DNA of 64,000 nt from Cryobacterium adonitolivorans (GTDB taxonomy: Bacteria; Actinomycetota; Actinomycetes; Actinomycetales; Microbacteriaceae). The notes beneath the pieces were generated by a model that ran no database searches, was not told the origin of the DNA, and saw only the letters and a list, made by a program, of their open reading frames with translations. Position numbers and translations under genes: made by a program. Below are positions 35,269 to 43,564 of this stretch, in pieces. The stretch is taken from positions 64,956 to 128,955 of the forward strand of contig NZ_SOFL01000002.1 in the NCBI RefSeq assembly GCF_004402695.1. Reading direction: 5' to 3'. Within the stretch, counting starts at the first letter, position 1; each line of letters opens with the position of its first letter.

Positions 35269-35292
35269 TGCGCATATCGTTGGTTATGCGCA
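35269..35292. promoter_or_regulatory. Inverted repeat between citrate transporter and CitA-type kinase
   Basis: TGCGCATA (35269-35276) and TATGCGCA (35285-35292) form a perfect 8-base inverted repeat with an 8-base spacer. It lies 32 bases before the kinase start and 145 bases before the transporter start, a likely binding site for the CitB-type response regulator. Confidence 0.5.
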
Positions 35293-35323
35293 TTCTGCTC
35301 GGTGCGCCGCTAGGAGGCGAAAG

Positions 35324-36997
35324 ATGCGGTTCTCGACGCAGATGCTGCTGTTGCAGCTCGCATGCGTGACCGTCGTCGTCGCGATCTGCACCGGCGTGTT
35401 CGTCGGGATCGGCGTGCAACAGCTCCGGGCCGAGGCCGAGACCTCCGCGCTGTCGATCGCACGCACCGTCGCCGCCGGCTCCGATGTTCGCGCCGGTGTC
35501 GCCCGCGCTTCTGCCGACGTCGGTACGCCGACGAACGCGAGCCTCCGTGGCGGACCGCTGTCCGCTCTCGCGGCAGCGGCGGAGGCCAATACCGGCGCAC
35601 TGTTCATCGTGATCACGGACGACCACGGCATCCGACTCGCGCACCCCGAGCCGCAGCTGCTCGGAGCGGAGGTCAGCACAAGCTTCGCCGAGGCTCTGGC
35701 CGGACGCGAGACGGTGTCGTGGGAATCGGGCACCCTCGGTGAGTCAGCTCGCGCCAAAGTTCCTGTCCGCGACCCCAACACCGATGAGCCGGTGGGGGAG
35801 GTGAGTGTCGGTTTCGCACCGAGCAGTGTTTTCAAAGAGCTTCCCCTCCTACTTGGGGGCGTTGCGCTGGCCGCCACCGTTGCCCTCGCGCTGGGCGCTG
35901 TCGTGTCGTTCGTCATCCGACGCCGCCTCGAGCACCTCACCCTCGGCCTTCAGCCCGAGGAATTGTCCGCGCTTGTGCAGAACCAGGCGGCGGTGCTCGA
36001 CGGCGTGGGGGATGGGGTGCTCGCCTACGGACCGGACGACGTCGTGACCGTCGCCAACACCACGGCTGCGCGATTGCTCGGCATTTCCGACCTGGTCGGA
36101 CGCCGCATCCACGACCTCGCGCTGCCCGGGCCGGTGATCGCGGCCCTGGCCGGTGAGACGAAGTCGCTGTCGACGGGCGGACGAGGACCGGATGCGGCCG
36201 ATCCGGTCGTACTCGCCGACCATGTCGTCTACATCGACACCCACCCGGTGTCGCGCGCAAATCGGGACCTGGGCCTGATCGCGGTGATCCGCGACCGTAC
36301 CGACGTTGTGACCCTCACGGATCGCCTGGAAGCCGTGGCGTCGATGACCGATGCACTTCGGGTGCAGCGCCACGAGTTCGCGAACCGCCTGCACGTGGCG
36401 GCCGGCCTGATGGACGCGGGCCGCGTGCCCGACGCACGGGACTACCTCGACGACGTGCTGGAAACATCACGCACCGCTGGCGGTCCGTCCGCCGGTGAGC
36501 ACCTGACCGAGCCTTTCCTTGTGTCGCTTGTGGAAGCGAAGGCCGCGCAGGCCGGTGAGCGCGGCGTGCAGTTGACGGTGGGGCAGGACTCGCTGGTGCG
36601 CGGAGTCGTCTCAGTGCCCGAGGATGTGGCCACCGTGCTCGCCAACCTCGTCGACAATGCAGTGAGCGCGGCTGTGTACGGTCAGCAGCCACGCTGGGTG
36701 GACGTGGAATTGCTCGACGACGGCGACACACTCGTCATGACCGTGTCCGACTCCGGGCAGGGCGTGTCTAACGGTGCACGCGTGTTCAGCGACATGGAGC
36801 GCATGAACCTTGACCCGGACGCGGTGCATGGGCGGGGAATCGGTCTGCCGCTCGTCCGCGACATCGCCGCGCGTCTTGGTGGAGATGTGTGGCTCGCTGA
36901 CGCTGGCGGCCGCGACGGAAATGGTGCCGTGTTCTGCGCCCGACTGCCCGGGGTCATGCGGGCCCCGGCCCGTCCAGCACAAGGAGAAGAATCATGA
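35324..36997 (+). CDS. CitA/DcuS-type sensor histidine kinase
   Basis: This 557-residue membrane sensor kinase has a first helix at about residues 8-30 and an extracellular citrate/dicarboxylate-type PAS domain to about 172. The second helix is at about 174-198, followed by a cytoplasmic PAS region and the SpoB-like phosphorylated helix RVQRHEFANRLHVAAGL (H350). The ATPase domain contains NLVDNAVSAA, SDSGQGV and GRGIGLPLVRDIAARLGG. It is divergent from the CitMHS transporter and coupled to a CitB-type regulator, so it most likely senses citrate or a related acid. AGGAGGCGAAAG precedes the ATG. Confidence 0.92.
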   Translation: MRFSTQMLLLQLACVTVVVAICTGVFVGIGVQQLRAEAETSALSIARTVAAGSDVRAGVARASADVGTPTNASLRGGPLSALAAAAEANTGALFIVITDDHGIRLAHPEPQLLGAEVSTSFAEALAGRETVSWESGTLGESARAKVPVRDPNTDEPVGEVSVGFAPSSVFKELPLLLGGVALAATVALALGAVVSFVIRRRLEHLTLGLQPEELSALVQNQAAVLDGVGDGVLAYGPDDVVTVANTTAARLLGISDLVGRRIHDLALPGPVIAALAGETKSLSTGGRGPDAADPVVLADHVVYIDTHPVSRANRDLGLIAVIRDRTDVVTLTDRLEAVASMTDALRVQRHEFANRLHVAAGLMDAGRVPDARDYLDDVLETSRTAGGPSAGEHLTEPFLVSLVEAKAAQAGERGVQLTVGQDSLVRGVVSVPEDVATVLANLVDNAVSAAVYGQQPRWVDVELLDDGDTLVMTVSDSGQGVSNGARVFSDMERMNLDPDAVHGRGIGLPLVRDIAARLGGDVWLADAGGRDGNGAVFCARLPGVMRAPARPAQGEES

Positions 36998-37650
36998 CCG
37001 ATACAATTTTTGTGCTTGTCGTCGACGACGACTTCCGCGTGGGCGGCCTTCATCGCGACATCGTCGATGCGCGCCCCGGCTACACCGCCCTTGAGCCAGT
37101 TCGAGGAGTGCGCGCCGCGCGCGCGGCGGTGCGCGATTTGCGGCCCGACCTCGTCATCTGCGACGTCTACCTCCCCGACGGCGACGGAATAGCCTTCGTC
37201 GCCGAGATCGACGTTGATGCGCTCATGATCAGTGCGGCGTCGGATGGCGCCACCGTGCGTCGTGCGCTCCGCGCGGGCGCGTTGGACTACCTCATCAAAC
37301 CGTTCGAACCCGCGCGGCTGAGCGAGCGGCTGGAGGCATATCGCCGGTTCCGCAACCTGGCCGCAGAAGACCGCCAACTCGACCAGGATGCTATCGAAAA
37401 GGCTCAGCGGGTTCTTTACGGTCGGGACGGTGGAGGAGCATCGGTGTCGCGTTCAACGACCGAGAAACTGATCGTCGAACTGCTCCAGGACGGTGAATCG
37501 TCCTCGAGTATGATCGCCGGCCGCGCCGGTCTGTCTCGCGCGACGGCGCAGAGGCACCTCGCCGCCCTGGCAACCCGCGGTGAAGTGGAAGTGACCCTCC
37601 GCTACGGAGCGACAGGTCGCCCCGAGCACCGGTACAGCGTCCGACTCTGA
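36994..37650 (+). CDS. CitB-type response regulator
   Basis: This 218-residue response regulator has a receiver domain (residues 5-120) with the acidic pocket VVDDDFRV, the phosphorylated Asp D57 in LVICDVYLPDGDG and the conserved Lys in LIKPFEPARL. A C-terminal helix-turn-helix follows (SMIAGRAGLSRATAQRHLAALATRGEVEV), as in CitB/DcuR regulators. Its ATG overlaps the kinase stop by four bases and has AAGGAG upstream. It probably activates the divergent transporter gene through the inverted repeat at 35269-35292. Confidence 0.92.
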   Translation: MTDTIFVLVVDDDFRVGGLHRDIVDARPGYTALEPVRGVRAARAAVRDLRPDLVICDVYLPDGDGIAFVAEIDVDALMISAASDGATVRRALRAGALDYLIKPFEPARLSERLEAYRRFRNLAAEDRQLDQDAIEKAQRVLYGRDGGGASVSRSTTEKLIVELLQDGESSSSMIAGRAGLSRATAQRHLAALATRGEVEVTLRYGATGRPEHRYSVRL

Positions 37651-38038
37651 CCGTCTCGTTCTCAGGGACCAACGTACATCGCACCGCCGCCTGTTGCTGC
37701 GTGCTTGAACTCGTGCGTTTGACTCCCCGTCAGCGGGCCTAATATCGGGCGAGTCCAACGGACACGTCGCGATCCGCAAGCGTCGGAATCGCCTGGCTTC
37801 GGGCAAGTGCCCGTTGAGGATAGTTGTTCCGGTGAACGGAGGATCGTCGCACGATGGCTCTTCACATCAACGAAGCGCCGCAGGCCTGCCGAGATTTACA
37901 TGTTTCCATGGACTTGATCGCCCCATTCTGGGGGCTGACGGTAGGTGCAGCAGGACCGTAGCGTGTGGCCAGCTGCCGAAGTCACACTAGGGCTGGTGGT
38001 GTCGCCATGAATACGCTGATGAAGGGGAACGGATCTAG
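37651..38038. other. Gene-poor stretch after the two-component system
   Basis: This 388-base region has no open frame with a good start or family resemblance on either strand. No strong hairpin, tRNA-like fold or repeated motif was seen. Base composition is slightly less GC-rich than the flanks. Confidence 0.6.
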
Positions 38039-38362
38039 GTGTCCGAAACCGTACCTAGAAAGCGCACCTGGCTCCACCTGCTCTGGGCTCTTCCGATTCC
38101 AGTGGTTGTGGGTTCGGTCCTGCTGATCAGCGCGCTTTGGGACTTCTGCGGTATCAACGGATGTACAGGTGGCGGATTCGGAATCAGTCGGGATGTCGGC
38201 GGCACGATCGGTAACCTTGCGCCAATTCCGTTTCTAATCGGACTCCCCATTTTCCTCGTGCCCTGGTCGCCCAGGCGTGGAGTCCGGGCGGTTGTCGCGC
38301 TCGTGACTGGAGTGGCTTTCGCGGGTCTCGGATTCGCAATTCTCGTGTCGATGGCCTCGTAA
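38039..38362 (+). CDS. Small membrane protein of unknown function
   Basis: This 107-residue protein has three hydrophobic segments at about residues 12-32, 56-75 and 82-104. A short loop DFCGINGCTGGGFG carries two cysteines that could form an extracellular disulfide. It resembles nothing I can name. The GTG at 38039 has AAGGGGA eleven bases upstream, a workable site. It lies alone between an empty region and a transposase remnant. Confidence 0.6.
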   Translation: MSETVPRKRTWLHLLWALPIPVVVGSVLLISALWDFCGINGCTGGGFGISRDVGGTIGNLAPIPFLIGLPIFLVPWSPRRGVRAVVALVTGVAFAGLGFAILVSMAS

Positions 38363-38429
38363 CCCAGGGTACAGATAGCCTCGTTCGCTGGAGCTCTTAA
38401 CCCATGTGTCTCTTCGGAAGACAGTCCTG

Positions 38430-38691
38430 TCTTCGTTCCACACAACGCCGCGATCTCGGCGCTCTGCTTCTTTGGCGTCATACGGCTTGGTGTCACCCCT
38501 CGTCCCGACGGGCCAGGCCCGAACTCGCCATTATCGCGGGCATACGCCCACCGGTAAATCTGGTGAAGAGAAACCCTATGCTCTCGCGCAACGAGACCCT
38601 TCGATCCGTGCGGCGCATTCTCGTATTCAGTCAAGATCTGCAGCTTCACAGCCAAAGGTCGATACTGTCCACTGCGAGTGGAATCGACCAT
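38430..38691 (-). mobile_element. Transposase OrfA-like remnant
   Basis: Read leftwards from 38691 the sequence gives MVDSTRSGQYRPLAVKLQIL, then HGSKGLVAREHRVSLHQIYRW and ARDNGEFGPGP, ending in KKQSAEIAALCGTK. This is the N-terminal helix-turn-helix of an IS3-group OrfA-like transposase, which usually has KLxILxEYExxxxHGxKGALLRREGLYSSHIxxWRxARD. The coiled-coil part is lost and the rest is absent. No terminal inverted repeats were found, so this is a dead IS fragment. Confidence 0.55.
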
Positions 38692-38822
38692 GAAAATACT
38701 CTCTATCTGCCACTAGGAATCCCTCATCACAGGCTGACACAGAGGGCGCCCCACCGCCACTTGCCGCAAATCGCCCCCTCGGAACCTCTCAAAGGGCGCT
38801 GCGCGGCGAGTCGCTGAAGGGG

Positions 38823-39578
38823 TCAGCCGCCGTAAGCGGCCATGATCACAAGGCCGGAGCCGTTGTCGCTGCAGACGTCCCCGACGATCGTGCCCGCAGC
38901 ATCCATCTCGGTCGGTGAGTGCTGCTCGTGGAAGTAGCCGGGCACGACGACGGGCGAGGACATCCCTTCCACCAGCGCGGGCAGCTGCAGGGCGATGAGC
39001 CCGGTGGCCGTGTTCTGCAGCTCGGTGATGATGCCCGCGGCCTCATCCATCTGTACGCGCCACTCCTCGGCGCTCACGTCGCCCTGTAGGTAGCCCTGGT
39101 CTGCGTTGAGATAGACACTCATGTACTCCGACAGCTGCGTGCACGCGTCGGTGATGAGCGGATCGGGGCTGAAGACCTCGGTGGTGAACTCGCCCGTCAA
39201 CGCGAACTGCGAGTCGGCTGGCACGGAGATGTACAGCTGCATCAGCGCGGATTCGGGCGCCGGAAACAGGTAGGTACGGGTGCCCTGGCAGCCGCCGCGG
39301 CGGTCACTCTGCGTAGCTCCGCTGAAAGAGACGCTGAAATTACCACTCACGCAGACGAAGCTCACCCTGAACGACGCTGCGCCCTCTGGCACGTCGATCA
39401 TCTTCTCGACCGGACCGACGCCGTTGAGCTCAACGGTGGGCCAGTCCGCCGTGTTCACGCTCTCGGCGCTCTCGGTCCCACCGGCATCCGGCGGCGACGC
39501 GGTACACGCCGTGAGCGCGAGGGCCACCCCGAGCAGGCAGGCCACCGATCTGACCAGGGCTGGTTTCGAACGACGCAT
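38823..39578 (-). CDS. Putative lipoprotein of unknown function
   Basis: This 251-residue protein has a signal peptide ending in the lipobox LTAC (Cys near residue 25) and a Thr/Ser/Glu-rich linker. A beta-rich domain follows (ASFRVSFVCVSGNFSVSF and GGCQGTRTYLF, with paired cysteines). The C-terminal helical part contains TDACTQLSEYMSVYLNAD. The family is not recognised. The ATG at 39578 (MRRSKPAL) has GGGGGAAT just upstream and gives a proper signal peptide; a start 13 codons earlier is open but unlikely. It is probably anchored to the outer face of the membrane. Confidence 0.78.
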   Translation of the reverse strand: MRRSKPALVRSVACLLGVALALTACTASPPDAGGTESAESVNTADWPTVELNGVGPVEKMIDVPEGAASFRVSFVCVSGNFSVSFSGATQSDRRGGCQGTRTYLFPAPESALMQLYISVPADSQFALTGEFTTEVFSPDPLITDACTQLSEYMSVYLNADQGYLQGDVSAEEWRVQMDEAAGIITELQNTATGLIALQLPALVEGMSSPVVVPGYFHEQHSPTEMDAAGTIVGDVCSDNGSGLVIMAAYGG

Positions 39579-39958
39579 GATTCCCCCACATCCGGCGCCC
39601 GAGACGACGCCCCGCACGACCCCCGTGCACGCCCGACTCTACCGACTGCGCGGGGCGTAGGCACGCCCCACTGCGGGGAGCCGCACATCACAGGCGGTGG
39701 TTCTGCCGCGATTCGGCTGCGCCGCCGAGGTGAGGCGGGGATGGGACAGCGAAGTGCGTTGACGTGATGCGTGTTGATCCGGATTACGAGCCCGCCGACG
39801 AAAACGTCGATCTGGTATCTCGAAACGTACATGCATGGAGCGCAGACGTGGCGCGTGAGACGTTTCGTATCCCTATGGTTGCGAGACATGGGCCGATGCG
39901 GGCGGCGAGGACAGCGGCACTGCGCGGTAGGCGGTGGTAAAACCTGGATCGGCTAGAC
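39579..39958. other. Intergenic stretch without recognised gene
   Basis: These 380 bases lie between two same-strand lipoprotein genes. Short open frames on both strands lack ribosome-binding sites and family resemblance. No transposase-like peptide or strong hairpin was seen. It presumably holds the promoter of the lipoprotein gene at 38823-39578. Confidence 0.55.
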
Positions 39959-40405
39959 CTAGGCGTCTGGATTCACAATGAGGAAATCGCTGAGGCGAAC
40001 CCAACCGTCCGGAGCCTCATCACCCTTTTGAACGATTTCTGCACCCCCGGTTTCGCTGCCGGTGGTTCGCATGCCAACAGCTGATCCGCACGCGGAATTT
40101 GAGAACTCAGCGCTCGCTTTGACGAGGACTAGGCACACGCCCGCGGCACCGGTATTCGGGTCCTTGTATTCGGCGAGGTAGTACCCCACGTCCCCTTGGG
40201 TTCCAACCCGTCGACTTGATTCCGTGTCTAAGCCGTCAGCTGCAACGTTGGGTGGCAGGGCATCCTCCGGCCCAGCGTCCGTTGCAAGAAACGAACGGAC
40301 TTCGGAGGTGGAATCACCTGTCGTGCAACCCGCCATCGCCAGGAGGGATAAGAGGATGAGTCCCGATGAAGTCCAGATTCTTTTGGTTCCTCGAGGCTTC
40401 GTCAT
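39959..40405 (-). CDS. Small putative lipoprotein
   Basis: This 148-residue protein has a basic N-terminus MTKPRGTKRIW, a hydrophobic segment and the lipobox AMAGC with Cys at residue 27. The mature part is acidic, with paired cysteines (GVCLVLV and SACGSAVG) and a C-terminus WVRLSDFLIVNPDA. The form, a short globular domain with a YYLAEYKDPNTGAAGVCLVL core, resembles small exported proteins of Actinobacteria with unknown role. The ATG at 40405 is the only start giving a full signal peptide. Confidence 0.75.
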   Translation of the reverse strand: MTKPRGTKRIWTSSGLILLSLLAMAGCTTGDSTSEVRSFLATDAGPEDALPPNVAADGLDTESSRRVGTQGDVGYYLAEYKDPNTGAAGVCLVLVKASAEFSNSACGSAVGMRTTGSETGGAEIVQKGDEAPDGWVRLSDFLIVNPDA

Positions 40406-40439
40406 TAGCGCTCTCTACCCCTCCCCGGTTGCTCGTGCG

Positions 40440-40570
40440 AGAAACCTAGCAGAGGGATTGCAAGACAGTTGACGCAGGCGGTTCCATTCCGTACAGGCGG
40501 CGCCAGAACCGGTTCGGGTTCACTAGCGAGTCTGAGCAGGATCGCATGCAGGGCATCATTGGCGCATGAT
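40440..40570 (-). mobile_element. Possible IS110-family transposase C-terminal relic
   Basis: Reading leftwards from about 40570 gives SCANDALHAILLRLA. This resembles the IS110/IS1111 transposase segment AANxALHxIVxxRLR, and a later VNCLAIPL sits where IRCLKRYVAR is expected. The part between them is degraded and needs frame changes. The evidence is only these two short matches. The rest of 40406-40814 shows no gene. Confidence 0.3.
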
Positions 40571-40814
40571 CGCGTTGTTGCGTGCCCCCGCTAAGCGGCG
40601 GTTGGGGCAGGGACTGCGTCGAGAGCGGCGAAGGCTGCGCGCGACGGGCGAGGCGAGCTGGACCCCCGTTGATCGTGCACGGATTGAGTATGGGCGTCGA
40701 CGGTGACACGACACGGAACACCACGGCGACTCGAGCCGTCGCCGGTGTCTGGGTGGCGGGGCAGATCAACGGCTACCTCCGGTCGGTCGTATGGTGACTG
40801 GGTGGCGGGCCGGA

Positions 40815-41903
40815 TCAGACCCGCCGACCCGCGATCCATACGCCCCGCACATTGCGGGTCGCACCGATCTGTGACGTCGGGTCGCCCTGGATGAGCAGGA
40901 GGTCGGCACGCAGGCCCTCGCGCACGGCACCCCGGTCGTCGAGACCGAACGCCTGGGCTGGCGTGCTGGTCGCGGCGCGCAGCGCCTCGGCAGGCGAGAG
41001 ACCTGCGTCCACCAGCAGTTCAAGCTCCCCGTGCAGGGCCGTGCCGAGCGGGATGGAGAAGGGAACGCCGGGTTGGTTCACCGAGTCGGTCCCAGCCATG
41101 ATCGGCACGCCGGCCTGGTGCATGGCGGCCACGGATGCCAGGGCGTTCTCGTAGGTTTGCCCCGGGACGGGACGCTTTGAGGTGAGGAGCTGGGACACGG
41201 TCAGCGTCGGGATCGCGAGGCGGCCCTCGTCGACCATGCGGCGTGCGACGGCCTGATCGATGGCAGCCTCGGTCGGCACGTGAGTGATCACGTCGACGCC
41301 AGCGTCCAGCGACATTATGAAGGCTGCGAGGTGGCTGGCGTGTGCGACGACCTGGAGCCGCGCGGCATGGGCGGCCTCGACCACGGCCGCGATGATCTCG
41401 GGCTCCGGGCCGCCGCGGCCCGGAGCCTCGGTGACGATCTTGATGAAGTCGGATCCGTCCGCGACCCGCTGGGCGACGCCGGCGGCGACGCCGGCCGGGT
41501 CGGTGACGATCGCGTCGCCTGGCATGCCGAAGTGCGAGTGAGGGCCGTTCGCTCCGATGAACGGAACCCCGGCGCTGATAGTGCTCGCGGTTCCCTGCTC
41601 GGCGCGCATCGTGGCGGTGAGCGCTATAGGCCAAGAGGCCATGTCGAAGGCTGTTGTCACACCGTGCGCGGCGAGGGCGTCGAGGTCCTTGCGGGTGTTG
41701 ATGTGCACGTGCGCGTCAATCAGGCCGGGCAGCAGGGTTCCGCCGTCGCCGGCGATGACGTCGGTGGTGTCGGATACCTCGGCCGCGGTCGGCGCGCCCT
41801 GGTGCACTGTGACGATGGTGCCGTCGGTGACGATGACGGTGCTCGGGGAGGAGAGCCCGTCGCCTTTGAGTACGTGGACGTCGGTGAAGACCGTGGTGGT
41901 CAT
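40815..41903 (-). CDS. Amidohydrolase (Amidohydro_1, binuclear metal site)
   Basis: This 362-residue metal-dependent hydrolase has a complete-looking binuclear site: HVH at 65-67, bridging Lys in FIKIVTEA (K155), VVAHAS (H188), ITHVP (H208) and AGTDSV (D273). The shell DGGTLLPGLIDAHVHI and the C-terminal GLRADLLLIQGDPT are typical of the imidazolonepropionase/prolidase-like group, which opens lactams, lactones or amides. It is the last of three leftward genes after an ACMSD-like amidohydrolase and a SnoaL-like protein, 25 bases behind the latter. The substrate is unknown. Confidence 0.9.
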   Translation of the reverse strand: MTTTVFTDVHVLKGDGLSSPSTVIVTDGTIVTVHQGAPTAAEVSDTTDVIAGDGGTLLPGLIDAHVHINTRKDLDALAAHGVTTAFDMASWPIALTATMRAEQGTASTISAGVPFIGANGPHSHFGMPGDAIVTDPAGVAAGVAQRVADGSDFIKIVTEAPGRGGPEPEIIAAVVEAAHAARLQVVAHASHLAAFIMSLDAGVDVITHVPTEAAIDQAVARRMVDEGRLAIPTLTVSQLLTSKRPVPGQTYENALASVAAMHQAGVPIMAGTDSVNQPGVPFSIPLGTALHGELELLVDAGLSPAEALRAATSTPAQAFGLDDRGAVREGLRADLLLIQGDPTSQIGATRNVRGVWIAGRRV

Positions 41904-41928
41904 GAGTGGTTCCTTTCAGGTGGGTGGG

Positions 41929-42513
41929 TCATGCGTGCAGCCATTCCAGGGTGCGGGCGTAGAAGGCGTCGCGCTCGGCGGGTCGGTCGTCGCCCAGCAA
42001 GTCGGTGCCGATCGTGTAACCGCGCCGGTCGAGGTGCCACGCGAGGATCGCGTAAGAGGGGCGGAAGCGCTCGAGCTCGCCGGGCGGGATGGTGAACGAC
42101 TCTCCGGGGACGGCGGCGGTGGCGGTGTCGCGCTCGTAGATCACGTCGAGCGAGGCGATCTTCCACACAAGGTCGCGCCGCACGAGGCGGTAGCAGACTC
42201 GGGCGTAGGACACGAGGTCGACCTGCACGCCGTCGATCCTGGTGCGCACTTCGATCCCGGCGGGCACCTCGGTCCATGCCCTGTCGTCGGCAACGTGGAC
42301 CGTCGGCGGTGACATCCTGTGCACACTCGCGTCTCCGCGCCCAGCCATCTCGCGTGAGGCTGCCACGAACCCGGGGCCGTCACCGGTGTGCCAGCTGAGG
42401 TGCACCTGGGAGTCGGGCCAGAAGCAGCCTGCCATCTGATACCACCAACCGCGGTCGCGGGCCTGGCGTTCGTGCAGCACGACTTGTGTGATGGTGGTGA
42501 GATCGTCGGTCAT
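41929..42513 (-). CDS. SnoaL-like/NTF2-fold protein
   Basis: This 194-residue protein has the nuclear transport factor 2 fold as seen in SnoaL_4-type proteins. It has an N-terminal helix with ERQARDRGWWYQMAGCFWPDSQVHLSW, then the beta-sheet stretch RTRIDGVQVDLVSYARVCYRLVRRD. The tail YERDTATAAVPGE and RPSYAILAWHLDRRG resembles dehydratase or isomerase subunits in aromatic or polyketide catabolism. Its start overlaps the upstream amidohydrolase stop by four bases (42510-42513), so they are translated together. The catalytic role is open. Confidence 0.82.
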   Translation of the reverse strand: MTDDLTTITQVVLHERQARDRGWWYQMAGCFWPDSQVHLSWHTGDGPGFVAASREMAGRGDASVHRMSPPTVHVADDRAWTEVPAGIEVRTRIDGVQVDLVSYARVCYRLVRRDLVWKIASLDVIYERDTATAAVPGESFTIPPGELERFRPSYAILAWHLDRRGYTIGTDLLGDDRPAERDAFYARTLEWLHA

Positions 42514-43466
42514 CGGTTCCTCCTCAGAAGAGCGTCAGCGTTGCGGGTCGTCAGGTCGCGCCAGGAATCCGTGTCAGAGGGTTGTTCGGCGGCGTCGATC
42601 GAGGCGATCTGCGCGAGAGCACCGTCAAGCGGGGTCCAACAGTAGTCACTGCCGTACAGCAGTCGGTCGGTGCCGAAAGCGGCGTCGAACGCGGGGACGG
42701 CGCGCGGGAAAGGAGTGCCGGCCATGTCGAACCAGACGCCTCCGAGCTGATCACGCACGGCCGGGTCGTCGGCGAGCTCAGGCATCATCAGGGGCCTGAA
42801 CGCGTCCATCCGGTCGACGAGCAGCGGCAGCACACCGGCGGTGTGCGTGAGCACCCAGCGGATGTGTGGGAAGCGCATCAGCACACGTGCGTAGACGAGG
42901 TCGCTCGCCGCCCGCGCGGTATCGAAGAGGAACTCCATGAGCGGGCGCGGCCGGCCTAGTGACGTCTGTTCGCCGGCGGGCGGTGTCGTCGGGTGCACGA
43001 ACACGAGTGCGCCGCGCCGGTCGAGTTCAGTCCACAGCGGGTCGAGGCTCGGGTCACCCAGGTAGACGCCGTGTGCATTCGTCTCGACAGCGACGCCGTC
43101 GGAGCCGAGCTTGTCCAACGCGTACGCGGCCGCGGCGAGCGATCCCGCGACATCCGGTAGCGGCAGCGACGCGAAGTGGCCAAAGCGGTCAGGGTGCTCC
43201 CGGCGCAGACCGGCGCCGTACTCGTTGACCTCGCGCGCCAGGGACCTCGCCGCGACGTCGTCGCCGAAGTGCACCCCGGGCGAAGAAATCGACAGGTAGG
43301 ACTTCGCGATACCGCCACGCTCCATGAGCTCGAGCTGCTCGATGAGACTCCAGGTGGCCCAGGCGAGCATGCCGTCCGGATGTGTGATCCCGGCGGCGCG
43401 CGCCGCCACGACGTAGGAGTCGGTGACGAAGTGGGCGTGGACGTCGACGAGAGGTGTGGTTGCCAT
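42510..43466 (-). CDS. ACMSD-like amidohydrolase (Amidohydro_2)
   Basis: This 318-residue protein of the ACMSD/gamma-resorcylate decarboxylase group has HAH at 10-12, VFVHPTTP (H158), LTHTAGVLP (H208) and LLYGSDYCWTP (D274). This is the usual single-metal set of non-oxidative decarboxylases and related hydrolases. Close groups act on hydroxylated aromatic acids or on ring-opened products. It is the first gene of the leftward trio and diverges from an IclR regulator, a pairing typical of aromatic acid degradation. Confidence 0.88.
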   Translation of the reverse strand: MATTPLVDVHAHFVTDSYVVAARAAGITHPDGMLAWATWSLIEQLELMERGGIAKSYLSISSPGVHFGDDVAARSLAREVNEYGAGLRREHPDRFGHFASLPLPDVAGSLAAAAYALDKLGSDGVAVETNAHGVYLGDPSLDPLWTELDRRGALVFVHPTTPPAGEQTSLGRPRPLMEFLFDTARAASDLVYARVLMRFPHIRWVLTHTAGVLPLLVDRMDAFRPLMMPELADDPAVRDQLGGVWFDMAGTPFPRAVPAFDAAFGTDRLLYGSDYCWTPLDGALAQIASIDAAEQPSDTDSWRDLTTRNADALLRRNR

Positions 43467-43499
43467 GGTGTTCCGTTCTCAGATTGTTCTTCAAGCGTA

Positions 43500-43520
43500 G
43501 CCATCCGGCCGTAGGATGGC
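43500..43520. promoter_or_regulatory. Candidate IclR operator
   Basis: GCCATCC (43500-43506) and GGATGGC (43514-43520) form a perfect inverted repeat with a 7-base spacer. It lies between the ACMSD-like gene (start 43466) and the IclR gene (start 43565), the position expected for control of both. Confidence 0.5.
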
Positions 43521-43564
43521 ATCAGCTGTGCCGCTGAGTGGAACACGAATGGATACAACGTCTC

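Noticed and set aside
40716-40770. Plus-strand peptide resembling the end of an amidohydrolase (TRAVAGVWVAG)
   Set aside because: Only about ten residues match and the neighbouring gene is on the other strand; this is probably chance.
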